A stretch of DNA of 64,000 nt. Origin: Scleroderma bovista. Lineage: Eukaryota; Basidiomycota; Agaricomycetes; Boletales; Sclerodermataceae. A program made the position numbers and the translations under genes. The notes under the pieces are model-generated. The model made no database searches. It was not told the DNA's origin and worked only from the letters and a program-made list of their open reading frames with translations. The stretch spans positions 62,001-126,000 of the forward strand of contig JAYMGJ010000204.1 in the NCBI GenBank assembly GCA_037178675.1. Direction: 5' to 3'. Shown one piece after another: positions 1 through 11,434 of this stretch. Each line of letters opens with the position of its first letter. Positions within the stretch are counted from its first letter, which is position 1.

Positions 1-375
1 AGCTGGTCGTCGAAGAAGCAACCATCCGTCGCTCTCTCGAGCACGGAAGCTGAGTATATGGCTGCTGCTGCCGCTGCGAAGGAAGCCACCTGGCTAAAAT
101 TATTATTTTCGGAGATCGAGCCATCACTCTCGCGCACGCCTGTCAAGCTATTAATTGACAATCAGTTGGCGATGTCTCTTGCCAAGAATGCCACTTTCCA
201 TGATCGGACGAAGCACATTGCAATTCGTCATCATTACATCAGGGAGAAGGTAGACGAGGGAGAAATTGTTCTGGAGTACCTTCCGACTGCGGAACAGGTT
301 GCTGACGTACTCACGAAACCTCTCAGTCGAGAGAAACACATTCGTTTTATAGAAGGTATGGGTTCGATTATTTAA
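1..375 (+). pseudogene. Ty1/copia polyprotein, C-terminal RNase H tail (partial at window edge)
   Basis: The reading frame is open from base 1 and ends with TAA at 373-375. It encodes the end of a copia-type pol polyprotein: the signature SSTEAEYMA followed by AKEATWLKLL, a DNQLAMSLAKN segment, the TKHIAIRHHYIRE motif and a C-terminal VLTKPLSREKH. These are standard parts of the copia RNase H domain, which degrades the RNA strand during reverse transcription. No stop or frameshift is seen in the visible part. The rest of the element lies left of the window, so its overall integrity is unknown. A TG-starting LTR-like sequence follows about 25 bp after the stop. Confidence 0.85.
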
Positions 376-399
376 AAGGACTATCTCGTCGAGTGGGTG

Positions 400-680
400 T
401 GTTGAAATTCCTGGTCCCTACAGTACCATTTTTTCCCTTATACTTAGTATGGACACGCCGAGCATTCCTTACATAATCACGGTCGTTCTTTATAGGATGT
501 TTTTTCTTTCGTTTCATACCTCAGTCTCTGTTTGCACAGAAGTACTGAGGTAAGGCTACTCTACACATTCATTTACTATGATACTGACCTATGTAGTCAT
601 TTGTGACTCTTGTCTAGGTTAGTTAAATGTAGTCTCTGTTTGCACAGAAGTACTGAGTCATTTGTGACTCTTGTCTAGTG
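400..680 (+). mobile_element. 3' LTR of the copia element, with an internal tandem duplication
   Basis: A purine-rich GAGTGGGTG lies just before TGTTGAAATTCC at 400, as expected for a polypurine tract and LTR start. The LTR contains two duplicated blocks: a 27-bp block at 523-549 repeated at 631-657, and a 21-bp block at 597-617 repeated at 658-678. The right end could not be fixed because no second copy or target duplication is visible. Confidence 0.55.
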
Positions 681-1442
681 TCGAGCTGCGCCAGTTCACC
701 TCACAAAACTCTGGCACTTGTGTTTGCGACAAAACATATGACCAAGGAGAATCTTCTCATTCATGTCCTCAGCCGTGTGAACCAATGGCAAATGTGGATG
801 TCGCATCTGTACCGACAAGACTGACAAGCTCACCCAGAATGCCATGTCTGACATCATTGGCTCCATCGGTGTTGAGTTCGACTGCCATCTCGACCAGAAC
901 CAATCCCACACAAATGCAGCAGATGATTGCCTGATGGAGAGGTACATAGTATCCTTTACAACAGTGACCTATATCTCTTACCGTCTGTTATTTGGTTCCC
1001 TTTGGACGACTCGTGTGTGACATGGTCCTCGTTGGTATTGTTGGTATTGAAGATCCCTTCCGCCTCGGCATCTGGTCGCAGATTGTCACAGGGCTGACAT
1101 CACTGTCAAGATGTATACTGTGGACAATGTCCTTACAGTGCATATTGCCCTTCCTTACAGTGCGTATTTCCCTTCATTGCAGTACCTTCCAAACACTTTT
1201 CCAAGCTATATGTGAGACAAAATAATATTGTGGAAGCAAGGATTGTAGGAGAGTAAGCAAATAGAAGGGAATGGGTTTAGAAGACCAGACTGATGAGAAG
1301 TTAGGAAAGTGTGGATAGTTGGAAATAAAGACAGGATAATGGTAAATGGACCTAGTAGTAACTAGAAAAAGTCCTTCACACTATCTGCACTTCTGTGAAT
1401 ACTATACTAGTAGTATGTGCTGAAAAAAAGTATGGCAAGTAG
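681..1442. other. unassigned sequence
   Basis: Short open frames occur on both strands, but none shows a recognisable domain or a convincing exon structure. The stretch lies between an LTR and a minisatellite and is probably decayed mobile-element DNA. Nothing further could be supported. Confidence 0.3.
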
Positions 1443-1870
1443 TCAATGAATGTCAGGCTGAGTGTCAGGTAATTGCCTGGTCAGTGAGCCTCATGGAATT
1501 ATCACAAGATGACACATTGACATCCCTAGATAAACCTTTTTCATAGTGATAAAATTATTGTACACACATTATCAATGGATGTCAGGCTGAGTGTCAGGTG
1601 GAATTTCCTGGTCAGTGAACCTCATGGAATTATCACAAGATGACACATTGACATCCTTAGATAAACCTTTTTCATAGTGATAAAATTATTGTACACATTA
1701 TCAGTGGACTTCAGGCTGAGTGTCAGATGGAATTGCCCAGTCAGTGAACATCATGGAGTTATCACAAGATGACACAATGGCATTCTTAGGTATACTTTTT
1801 TCAGATTGATATAATTATTACACACACATTATCAATGGATGTCAGGTTGAGTATCAGATGACAAAGGCTG
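1443..1870. repeat. minisatellite, ~129-bp period, about 3.3 copies
   Basis: The block starting near TCAATGGATGTCAGGCTGAG begins at about 1443, 1572, 1700 and 1832, giving spacings of 129, 128 and 132 bp. Each unit also carries TTATCACAAGATGACACA and TTTTTCATAGTGATA. Copies differ by scattered substitutions. Confidence 0.85.
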
Positions 1871-2039
1871 ACACACTCACAAAAAGTCAGCCTGTAATTA
1901 TATACTCTCACCATTGGGACATCTTTCTGGCATTAGATTATCAGGTATGCAACTTTCTGTGAGTGGCCTAATCAGCAAAAGATAATCTTGTCTAAGTAAT
2001 TATCTATCTATATCTTGTTGACATGTATTTATAAGATGT

Positions 2040-2771
2040 GGCTGGACATGCCAGCACCTCCCCAATTCCCTGATGGACAACATGACTTAGATTGAATGCT
2101 GTGTAGATGAGTGGATGACTGGCACACACACAGACATCCCTTTTACAGTTAACGACTACTGCACCGGATACGATTCCCACCTCAAATGTTTACAAGATTT
2201 TGATGAGGTGATGAAGGAGTTCGGTGAGACAACCCTAAGGGCAAACAACCCAAAGAACTACCACACGTGAAGACTCTGAGGAGGAGAGTAGGAACCAAGC
2301 GTCTTAGAGCGAAAACCCAAAGAGAGCTCGAATGGAGAGCCTCTGGGTGCTGGATTGCAGCAGTATATATACTACACTACACGTGTCCTGTGCGAGGCTA
2401 TGCTAATGACATCAAGGGATACAGCATGTACAGCACGAGGCCGTAGTCTAGACAGACCTACAGATAAGATGCACTAGACAGGATACTACGCTACGATAAG
2501 ATAAGATGTCATCTAATCAGAGATTAGATAAGATAAAAAGTTAGACCGTTACATTCGGCGTGCTGAAGGGCATTTGTGCTAAGATTTACGAGGATGGACG
2601 GTGAGTACATTGTCCAGTGTGCTCGTTGTGGTTACTGACTCTCTAGCTAGTATCAATTCTGGAGCACCTGCACTCTCCTTGCAACCACAGAATGTTGTGT
2701 CAGTGCAAATCATTGCAGCTGCCATCAAAGAACATCAAGAGGGATCAACCACAGAGGATGAGTCAGATTGA
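2040..2771 (+). pseudogene. unrecognised protein-coding gene fragment, disrupted by a solo LTR
   Basis: Removing the LTR at 2225-2553 and one copy of its TTCGG duplication joins two coding pieces in one frame. The left piece includes DIPFTVNDYCTGYDSHLKCL and the right piece continues GVLKGICAKIYEDGR. A GTGAGT...TAG intron (2601-2650, 50 bp) then leads in frame to a second exon ending TTEDESD and TGA at 2769-2771. Upstream, a probable exon starts near 2040, but one extra T near 2093 breaks the frame. I do not recognise the family. The insertion lies inside the coding exon, so the copy cannot make the full protein. The 5' exons are unresolved; a possible earlier exon ends at a GTATGC near 1946. 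Confidence 0.5.
2225..2553 (-). mobile_element. solo LTR of the chromovirus family, TSD TTCGG
   Basis: The sequence runs TGAGACAACCC...GACCGTTACA, so on the minus strand it starts TGTAACGGTC, like the LTRs of the element at 38,616-44,950. It keeps the TATATATAC box and the GAGCTCGAAT block. It is flanked by TTCGG at 2220-2224 and 2554-2558, a perfect 5-bp target duplication. Only the LTR is present, so the interior was lost by LTR-LTR recombination. Confidence 0.92.
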
Positions 2772-3149
2772 GATAATGTAGCTAGCTATATGTGAAGTAC
2801 TTTCAATGCTAAAATGATTTAATTATGTTCTGGTGCATTGTACTGTGTAGGGCCTGACTGAGAAATGTAGTCTATGGTGTGCTATACTGAAGTTATAGCA
2901 AATGGCAATGGAAACCTATCAATATCTTGATAGAAGCTGAGGGAGCTATATTATGATATATAGTCTTGGTAGCATACATAGCAGCCTTGCTACATTGAAT
3001 ACATAGTTACATGTCAGACTATGGCTACTATGGAGTACTATAGATTTTATGCCTGTTGCTATACTGCCTTTATATTGGGTACTTGTCAATGGGGCTTTGA
3101 CTGCTATAGAGGCTATATAGTACTATATTGGCATGTGTTTTTTTCCTGA
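2772..3149. other. AT-rich spacer, nothing recognised
   Basis: No open frame, repeat or structural RNA could be supported between the end of the disrupted gene and the next minisatellite. Confidence 0.4.
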
Positions 3150-3790
3150 TGTGAGACAGCCCTCTACCCTGTACAGACACTCCCAGACAGCCAGATGGTA
3201 AGTGAGTCAGCCGTTAGCATTGTCCAGACATTTCCAGACATGCAGATCATAAGTGAGACAGCCCTCTAGACTGTTCTGACACTTCCAGACAAGCAGGTAG
3301 CAAGTTATTCAGCTTTCTCCACTACCCAGACACTTCCAGATAAACAGACAATGGTAAGTGGGTCAGCTCTTTATACTGTCCAGACACTTCCAGACAGAAA
3401 GTTGGTAAGTTGGTCATCTGTTTGCATTGCCCAGGCACTTCCAGACAGCCAAGTGAAAAGTGAGTCAGCTCTCTCCACTGTCCAGACACCCTCAGACAGC
3501 CAGGTGGCAAGTGAGTCAGCTCTCTCCACTGTCCAGACACTTCCAGACAGCCAGATGATAAGTGGGTCAGCTCTGTGGACTGTCCAGACATTTCCAGACA
3601 GGGAGATCATAAGTGAGACAGCCCTCTAGACTGTCCAGACACCCCTAGGCAGCCAGATGGCAACTCAGTCAGCTCTCTACACTGTCCAGACACTCCCAGA
3701 CAGTAAGTTGGTAAGTGGGTTAACTGTTATCACTGTTCAGACATTTCCAGACATGTAGATCATGAGTGAGACACCCTCCTCTGGACAGTA
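3150..3790. repeat. 51-bp minisatellite, about 12 copies
   Basis: The core TCCAGACACTTCCAGACAG recurs at a 51-bp spacing (for example 3481 and 3532). Each unit includes a GTAAGTGAGTCAGC-like stretch. Because 51 is a multiple of three, long open frames run through the array on both strands; these are repeat shadows rather than genes. Confidence 0.9.
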
Positions 3791-3949
3791 CTGGCCAGTT
3801 ACCTTGTTCCAGTAATACTACCAACAGCATCAATACTACTACCTTTACTGCCTGTACTCTAAACGTTTTGAGTACTTAATTCATTCAGTGTCAATGTTAG
3901 TCAATTTATATCAATTCATTACAAAACTACAGTACAATGAATAAATATT

Positions 3950-5345
3950 GTGTCAAGGTGGGGTAGTGGTGGCAGTCACATCAAGGTGGTAGTGGTCGTC
4001 ATCACGTTGTCGCTGGTTGCCACATCATTGATAGTGATCTGCACAGGTCAACCCCAGGTATTGGAGGGCTGACCTGCACCCATACACACAAGTACCCATA
4101 CCCGTGTACCCATGGGTACCTTTGTCACGGGTACCATCAATGGGTGTGCAGGTATACCCGTCATCATCGTGGCGTGTGTTGGCGTGTCATTGTCGTCGTG
4201 GCATCTGTCGTCCATTGTGCATTGATGTGTTGTGCATTGTTGTTGTCATCATGTGTCATTGTGTCATTGTGGTCGTTGTGTCATCAACGTTGTGTCATCT
4301 GTCATCCGTCAACGTCGTGCATCATGTGTCAATGTGTCGTGCGTCCTGCGTCGTGTGTCAGTGTGTCATCAACATCGACATGTCGTGCATCGTTGTTGTC
4401 GTCATGTTGTCATGATTGTCGTGTCGTTGACATCATGACGCCATGGCACTGGCCATCTGTGTCATGGTGGCAGCGTCGTGTTGTCCATCGTCCGTCAATG
4501 TCATGCATCGTGTGTTGATGTGTCATGCGTTGTCATGCGTCATGCATCATGTGTCAGCGTGTCATCATCATCATGTCGTCCATTGATGTGTTGTGCGTCG
4601 TCGTGACGCCATGGCAATGGCCATCTATGTCGCGTCATTGTCATTGTGTCGCCATGTCATCCATGCATATCGTCCATCATGAGTTGTCGTCGTCATGACA
4701 CCGTGGCAATAGGCGTCTGCATCACATCATCGTCGTCTCTCCCTTACAGTTCTTCATCACCACCCACAATGACGACAACGGCATTGCCGACATCAGGTAT
4801 GCAATTTCCCCACCAGTCGTCAACACTGACGATTATGACAGCCCAGTGTCAACAACGTCAACCATCATCACCCCCAATGACAACAACAACAACAAAATCA
4901 CGCGGCCAAGACGACAATGACAACGTTTCCATCGCTGTCGTCGCTACCAGGTACGTATCACCACAATGGAGCCTCCACACTAACAAATGACACAACAGTC
5001 TTCACCGTCGACGATCACACCACCGCCATCAAAAACCACACCAGCACCACCAGCGTCGACGATGACAGCAACAACGACAACACCAGCACCCCCAGCATCA
5101 TCCAAAAATGATGGCAATCCCAGCTATGATGACCAGCATGACCAGTGTCCAATGACAATGACCCCCACCTGCATCGACAATGACAATGATGCGACCACCC
5201 CCAACCTGCATGGTTGATGTGGCCAACACCAGCAACAACACCCCACCAATGTCGACGACAATGTGACCACTCCACCCCCACTTGTCTCGACACCATGGCC
5301 ACCACCACCACCCCATCACCTTCAATGATGATGACGTGACCAACC
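3950..5345. repeat. low-complexity tract (GTC/CAT-rich, then CAC/ACC-rich)
   Basis: From about 4100 to 4720 the strand is built from GTC, GTG and CAT triplets. From about 4780 to 5345 it switches to CAC, ACC and CAA triplets. A patch of GTACCC/GGGTAC palindromes lies at about 4080-4165. Open frames here are rich in His, Val, Ser and Thr and overlap on both strands, the usual result of biased composition. No gene is called. Confidence 0.7.
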
Positions 5346-5469
5346 CCCCCAGCATCACCAACACATTTAATTTGATAGTAGTAATATTATAATAATTGCA
5401 TTCAATGTACTAGTGTAATTGATTGTGCTACCCATTATAAGTCTGTCTAAAATATTTGATTGGCTGATA

Positions 5470-6290
5470 ACCTCATCTATTGCACATATGATAGTCTGAA
5501 GATCTAAGCATATGCTAAGCTGAAACCTCTAATATTCTGATTTACTAAGTAGCCAAGTATCTGAGCTTACTGATTTCTTGACAATCTGAGGATATGCTAA
5601 GCTGACATCTCTGAAATTCTGATAAACTGAGTGTCTGAGTGTTGGGTGGTTCTGAAGATCTGTGGGCCTGACAATATGCTGAGCTAAAACCTCTGATATT
5701 CTGATATTCTGAGTGTCTGAGTGTCTGAGGTTTCTGCATACATGATTTTCTGACAAACTGGCAGTCTGACCTTCCTAAAGGTCTTGGGATCTGAGAATTT
5801 GCTGAGCTGAACTTCACCTGGTTAGCTGCTGGTCTTGTATGTCTTATTTCCTGTGTAGCTAGTAGCCTTATTGACTGATATGTCTGATGATCTGAAAGTC
5901 TACCTGACTGAGTGGTTTTAAAAGAATTATTGACTGAGTGTCTGGCTAACTGATGGTCTTATATGTCTTATTTCCTGTCCAGCTAGATGTTTTATTAGCT
6001 GATATGTCTGAAATGTATTATGGCCTGTGAAACCAGTAATCTTACTAGCTGACATGTCTGAAAGCCTGAGGGTCTACCTGACTGAGTGGTCTTATATGTC
6101 TTATTTCCTGTCCAGCTAGAGGTCTTATCAGCTGACATGTCTAAAAGCCTGAGGGTCTGGCTGTCTGGCTGTCTGATTTCAGACACCACCTTATGCTGAT
6201 GGGCTGAAATGGTCTGACTGGCTGATCTGACTTATCCATCTGAACTGACTGATTCCAGACACATCAGACACTGTAAGTCAGTCCAGACAA
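5470..6290. repeat. degenerate CTGA-rich tandem repeats
   Basis: Units such as TCTGATATTCTGAGTGTCTGAG recur at 5480-5810. From 5820 to 6180 a longer block recurs, containing CTTATATGTCTTATTTCCTG and AGCTGACATGTCTGAAAGCC (for example at 5949 and 6091). Copies are diverged and the period is irregular. Confidence 0.7.
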
Positions 6291-7609
6291 ATTGTCATGT
6301 TGCTGATGTTGGCCACCATGCTGCTAACAGTCCTTCAGCAGCAGTGGCTATCTCTGGTTCTCTGGCCACATTGCTGTGGCATACTGTTTGTTTGCCATGA
6401 TACCGCAGCTGTACTTGTCATAGTGGTGGCCACCACTGCTGCCCAGCCATGATTGGTTACAGCCATCACAGCTGCAAACTTGATAACCAGCATAAGGTAT
6501 CAACTTGTGGCACCCATTGTATTGAAAGATGCAGACGACACCTCCACCCAGACATGTGCTATTCCCATTCATGCTGATGTGTTCCCTGTGTGATTTCTGC
6601 CTTATTGTTAACCTGGCCAGGTGTTGCAGCCACAGCTCAGATTTTGGCCAGCAACATTATATCACATGTGTCACTTTGGCCAATATTTGATTAACCAATT
6701 ATTGTTGTGATGAACATATGTGTATTTATACAATGTTTACCTACAGCAGTGCTTCAAAGACTCCTCCCATTTCTGCCACAATGCATTTGGTGCATGGGTT
6801 AGCATCTCAATGTCCATCCTTTTTGCACAATGCTGCATCACCTCCATATGATATTTGAGGGCATTGTCTGAGCCCCACAAGATATTGTCACAGAAGTACC
6901 ATGCATTTGACAAAGCCTTGTCCAAGGTATACCCAATGGTGAGTAGAATGGTGACCTTTCTATCAGCAACCTTAGCAAAGCTTTAGTATCTAACACAACA
7001 TGGATAAGGGAGCATACCAGGTCCAGTAGAAGGGAATGCCTCTGCCTCCAATACCATGTCCTGCAGTGGCCATGTGCTGTACCCTGCCGTACATGGCCAT
7101 GGCCATTAACCCACCACAAGTTTGCCACTTGCAGCATACTTGGAACCTGGACTTTGGTGGCCTTCACATGATAGACGTTCAACTGTTGCATTGCCACATA
7201 CAGTCTTACCAGCAGCATATTTTCTAGTACAACCATTCTGTGCACCCTGCTCGCCATCATTGGCAATATCATCTTTGCACCCATAGCCTGGCATGCGGCA
7301 AGCACACATTCTAAATTTGCCTGGGGGCTCATGAGTGTGTTAATCAAATGTAATCATTCTCCACTTACCACTTCTGTTTGTACATTTGCATACCATTCAG
7401 GTGTGGCCAGCATCCCCTTGGGCTGTTGTTGAACCATGTGTACCAACCATTGAAAGTGGACTCCAATGTATTGCAATACCATGGACAGTTCACAGGTTTT
7501 GCACAGTTCAGATGTGGTATTCATGATTGATGGTGTGATGGCAAATTTGCCCTAAGCCTTATAACATTCAGGTAATCAATGTTCTCACAGTCCACATGTC
7601 ACCTGATGC
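6291..7609. other. unassigned sequence upstream of the TET/JBP-like gene
   Basis: Several open frames of 60-170 codons occur on both strands (for example minus 6838-7347 and minus 7106-7309) but none shows a recognisable domain. I looked for a KDZ-type transposase, which often travels with fungal TET/JBP genes, and could not find one. The stretch may hold 5' exons of the dioxygenase gene or decayed transposon DNA. Confidence 0.3.
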
Positions 7610-9065
7610 ATGATTACCATATTGTGCAACCTGGCATGTGTTGTTTCGCACTGGCCAATCACCAATCAGCCTTGTTTAGTGGATCTAGCCAAGAATGGAA
7701 TGTGTTGCATTGCCATTTGCAAACAGGGATGTCCGCAGGTTGCCACACATCCCCCACTAAAATCTTTACTTCCCACATTGTCAAAAATTGACCTGTGTCC
7801 AATGGCCAGTGCAAATGCTGTGCCATCCAAATATACTTTGTCTGACATGATGGCATCATATATGCGGTGCCACTTCCTGAATGAAGCATTCCCAGACTTA
7901 AATTCCCCCACCCCAGAAACACTTCTTTCCCTGCTGGTGGATGCAACTGTAGCCATGAACCAAATTGTATCCACCATCACACAGGCATACCATAATCAAA
8001 GTGAGCCAATTCTTTTATAGTTCTATTATCCCTTCCTTGAGATCTGCTGAAGTTTCATGTGGCATTGACTTGATTAGGTTGTCTGAAAGCCTTAGACCAA
8101 TGCAATCTGGCACAAATGAGCAACAGGAGATTAGGGTCCTCTGTAGACATTCTTCCTCTTTGACTGGGACCCTTTCCCAGCCCACCATTATTCTGGGAGA
8201 AGGCAACACAATTGCATTGTGGTATCTTCCTGGAGCTCTAGCTCCCTGCATCCAAGTATGGTATCATCCCACTCCCATTGTCCACTGTTGAGGCCTTTGT
8301 TTCTAGGAGCACATCGTGGCATCCATCGATCCACTTGCAGATCCACTGGAAGAGAGTATTACTAACCAATCATGGCATACAACACACCAGTATTTCAAGG
8401 ATGATGTGGATATTTTTGGGTGCTTGGAATTCTCTCTGGCATGGCACATGCTTGGCCATTCTGTGAGTACCTTCTTCTTTTGACAATGCACTTGTTTGAT
8501 CTTCTGCTAAACCCCCAATGACATTCTGGGGGTGTCCAAGGCTTTGGCCGGTCCTACCGGCTATCAATGGAGCAAGGAAATATGTCTTCCATCAGCCATA
8601 CTTTCAGGTGTTCTTTCTATTATCCATCCATCTCTATACAATGCTGGCCACCTTGCCATGCAACACTTGACTGACTGGGCGACCGGCCATGATCCTGGAA
8701 TGCTGGTGGCACTTGAAAATTGCTCTACTGTCTTCACTAATATCTCGCTAATTGTCAATCAAAGTACCCCCCTCCACAGGGACCCACAGTCTCGAGCAGA
8801 TTGGTATGACATGCTAGTCAGTGTCAGTAATTATGATGGTTGTGCACTGGACATTCCCAGTCTTGGGATTCAGGTATTGTACAATCCTGGCACTGTTGTT
8901 GCATTTTCTGGCCAGCTGTTTCAGCATGGCATGAACAAGGTTGACAGAGCAAGGTGCTGTTTGGCATATTATATGAGGGATAATATTCACCATTGGTTGA
9001 GGGTGCCACAGCCTCTTGATTGGGTGATGCCAGATAATGTCCGCAATGCACTGGTGAAGCATTGA
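7610..9065 (+). CDS. TET/JBP-like 2-oxoglutarate/Fe(II) dioxygenase
   Basis: Four exons join in frame (7610-8000, 8053-8255, 8307-8462, 8541-9065; introns 52, 51 and 78 bp, all GT-AG), giving about 424 residues. The C-terminal exon has the fold's landmarks: TPLHRDPQSRADWYD (HxD iron ligands), a YNPGTVVAFSGQLFQHGM strand carrying the distal iron-binding His, and ARCCLAYYMR with the arginine expected to bind 2-oxoglutarate. The upstream exon has the GNTIALWYLPG segment typical of the mushroom branch of this family. Characterised relatives oxidise 5-methylcytosine or thymine in DNA, so a nuclear DNA-modifying role is inferred. The catalytic set looks complete and no stop interrupts the model. 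The 5' end is uncertain: the first ATG of the open frame is used, and earlier exons may exist. Fungal members commonly sit in or near DNA transposons, which fits this repeat-rich setting. Confidence 0.75.
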
Positions 9066-9318
9066 ATCATTAGCTTCCTGATATGATTGTTTGTTGTACT
9101 AAAATGTAATTCTGATGGTTTGTAGTCCCAATTTGTTGGAAGTAGTTTTAGCTGTATTTAAACCAAAGGTGTGTTGTGCCAATGAGATGTGGTGCCATGT
9201 GGCTTGCTCAAAGTGCGGCACATTCAAGGGACAGCAAATTCATGATTCCAGCATGATCACAATCATCTGGCTTGGTTAAGTCTATGATCAGCAACACATT
9301 CAAAGGCAAGGCACATTC

Positions 9319-10239
9319 TGTTGGAGATAAACAGAACTGTTGTGGTATGTTTACCTACTTACATAAGCATGCATCTGTCACGACCGCGTGACGCCTCGTG
9401 ACTCCGCAAGGCCTCTAGTCTGTTGTAAACTCAAGTCCGATCGTAATCGCACACCTCCGACGCTATGTATCCATCTCCGCTCCGACTATTGACGCTCCGT
9501 CTCCTTTGGTATATAGTTCCGCGCCTATGCCTCTGGTTATCGTATGCTTCCGTTCCATCTCTGTTCCTGTTTCCTTTGTTCCCGTTTTAGATTAGATATG
9601 ATTACTCATAGCTGTGATCCGTTAACCTTTTGATCCGTTGCGCTTATCACTGATCTCCGTTCCGTGTATGTTACTCATCCGTTTGTCATCCGCAGACTCT
9701 TACCTACGTCTCCGCTATGTTTCCCTCCGCTTCTCGGTTACTGTACATTCCCGATGTAAAGTATAAGTACTCCGCACGCTGAGGGGATTGTCCCTCAGTT
9801 CGAATATCAGCTTGAATACCTCCCGCGAACTCTCCTCTGTTCTCCTCTGCCTTCTGGCAACTCCGACCTTCGTCGGACCTCTGTCTCTCTGTCCCTTAGT
9901 CCTCCGAAATACGAGGACGCAGGTATCGCAAGGGCGCAGCACATACGCTGAAGCCAAGTCCTCAAACCCTTCCGCATCTCCTCCGCCTGTCGTCGACAAC
10001 CCTTCGTACTTAACTCCGCTTGCGTCGGAGTTCGTCGGAGGAAACGGTTCTGACAGCATCGCACTAGAGTAGAGTTTCCATTACCATAGTCCCTCAGTAG
10101 CTTGCCAGCATACTGAGGGTGAGTACCATCTACTAACCACCACATCTACCTACTGATACCTTGTAGTTATCCTACTACAGCTTCTCCTTCTCCCTTCTTC
10201 AGGCTAGACCTTCCCTGTGCAGACCACCATCTTTCTATA
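9319..10239 (+). mobile_element. solo LTR (TGTTGGAG...TTTCTATA), TSD CATTC, interrupted
   Basis: It starts TGTTGGAGATAAACAG and ends CTTTCTATA, flanked by CATTC at 9314-9318 and 10240-10244. A second copy at 37,046-37,328 has the same ends and its own duplication, so the unusual TG...TA termini belong to the family. This copy is split by another solo LTR at 9376-10055; without it and one target copy it is about 236 bp long. Confidence 0.88.
9376..10055 (+). mobile_element. nested solo LTR (TGTCACGACC...TTCTGACA), TSD GCATC
   Basis: A 680-bp LTR flanked by GCATC at 9371-9375 and 10056-10060. It sits inside the solo LTR at 9319-10239 and is therefore younger. A related LTR is at 35,281-35,994; both share a CTCCGAAATACGAGG-type block and a CGCAGCACATACGCTGAAGCC block. 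Open frames within it are not genes. Confidence 0.9.
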
Positions 10240-10369
10240 CATTCAACAGGGTGGCACATTCATCATTCTGGCATAGTCAACACTCCAGCAGGATCAACAT
10301 TCCAGCACTGCCCAACACATGCCCTCACTCAGACATGACTGTCAGAGCAAGAAAGATGTGACCACAGCT

Positions 10370-10600
10370 ATTCTGGTGGGAGGTCTATGCGCATCAAGAT
10401 GGAACCAACTGTTGACACTGAAAATAATGAGAAGCTCACACAAGTTGCATCAGCCTTGAGGAGAAACTGCTGCCAATGAGTGGTCCATATGGACACACCT
10501 GCAAAAGGATTTGAAGTAGCTGGGGAGGAAGAGAAGTGTATACAGTGCAAAGAGAGAGATTTACTGTGTGTTGTCCAGGTCGAGCATGCTGGCCATGCTA
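10370..10600 (+). pseudogene. fragment of a repeated gag-like gene with a CxxC...C motif
   Basis: The frame reads MRIKMEPTVDTENNEKL then ASALRRNCCQ, meets TGA, and continues VVHMDTPAKGFEVAGEEEKC followed by IQCKERDLLC. A sibling at 18,770-19,015 has the same order and the same TGA position. The CxxCxxxxxxC cluster resembles small zinc motifs in mushroom gag-like repeat proteins. No start or downstream partner could be identified. Confidence 0.45.
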
Positions 10601-10619
10601 CTGAAGTAGGACTGTGCTG

Positions 10620-10825
10620 GAATGATGACTGTGCCAGACTGGTAATGGTGCCAGAGTGTTGACTGGGCCAGACTGATGATTGTGCCAAAGTGTTGATTGT
10701 GCCGACGGAGTGTTGATTGTGCTGGCCTGTTGACTGCTGGGATGTGAATCCTGCTGAAGTGTTGACTGTGCCGCAAGGTTGATTGTGCCAGAATATTGAT
10801 TGTGCCAGCCTGTTGACTGCTGTGT
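10620..10825. repeat. 17-bp minisatellite (TGTTGACTGTGCCAGAN)
   Basis: Units around TGTTGACTGTGCCAGA repeat with a basic 17-bp step. The reverse complement of this unit forms a second array at 18,300-18,560. The large interrupted LTR begins at the end of this array. Confidence 0.8.
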
Positions 10826-11434
10826 ATTTGTCAAGTCTGGGTCTACTCCGGTAGGGGGTCCGGTCAAGTCTGGATGGGAATGAACAAAGGTGAGGGACAG
10901 AGGCTGGACAAGGAGTTAGTCTGGCTGGAGTTGAGACCGATTGGATTCAACAACAAGGGGATCGAGCGTTGATCCCTTGTGTAGGTTCTGGTCAGGTGGA
11001 GGACATCAGGAAAAACTGGTAATGCCATATATCAATATATACCACTATATATCACTATTATTGCCCTTTGTCACACAAAGTGCAATAATCGCATTATGGC
11101 ATCTATACCATACCCCCCTTATCTATAGTGCACTATAGCAATATATAGCAACATCTAGCAACATATAGCAGCATATAGTACACATATAGAGAAAAAGGAT
11201 CAACTAAATGTCACTTATAGCGACTGTCTTAGTATATCTTTTTCCTTGTACTTGTTGCTTGCACACCAATAGAATATGCATAAAAACAAATTATATTGTG
11301 AAACCTAGTAGCTACTACATGAATGCCACCAATATATACTACTAATACATGAGGGGGTGTCAGTGAGGGAGGGCTGGGCATGAGACAGGTGGGGGGTGGT
11401 CATCACTGGTGATGGCCACATTGTACAGGTGGGG

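Noticed and set aside
671..947. Overlapping 80-90 codon frames on opposite strands
   Set aside because: Neither shows a motif or exon signals; decayed repeat DNA is more likely.
3322..3629. Repeat-protein-like frames with 17-residue periods
   Set aside because: The 51-bp DNA unit is divisible by three, so any frame gives such repeats, on both strands equally.
6291..7609. Possible KDZ or Plavaka transposase next to the TET/JBP-like gene
   Set aside because: I looked on both strands for the characteristic cysteine cluster, DDE-like blocks and conserved helices and saw none. Only short unrelated frames remain.
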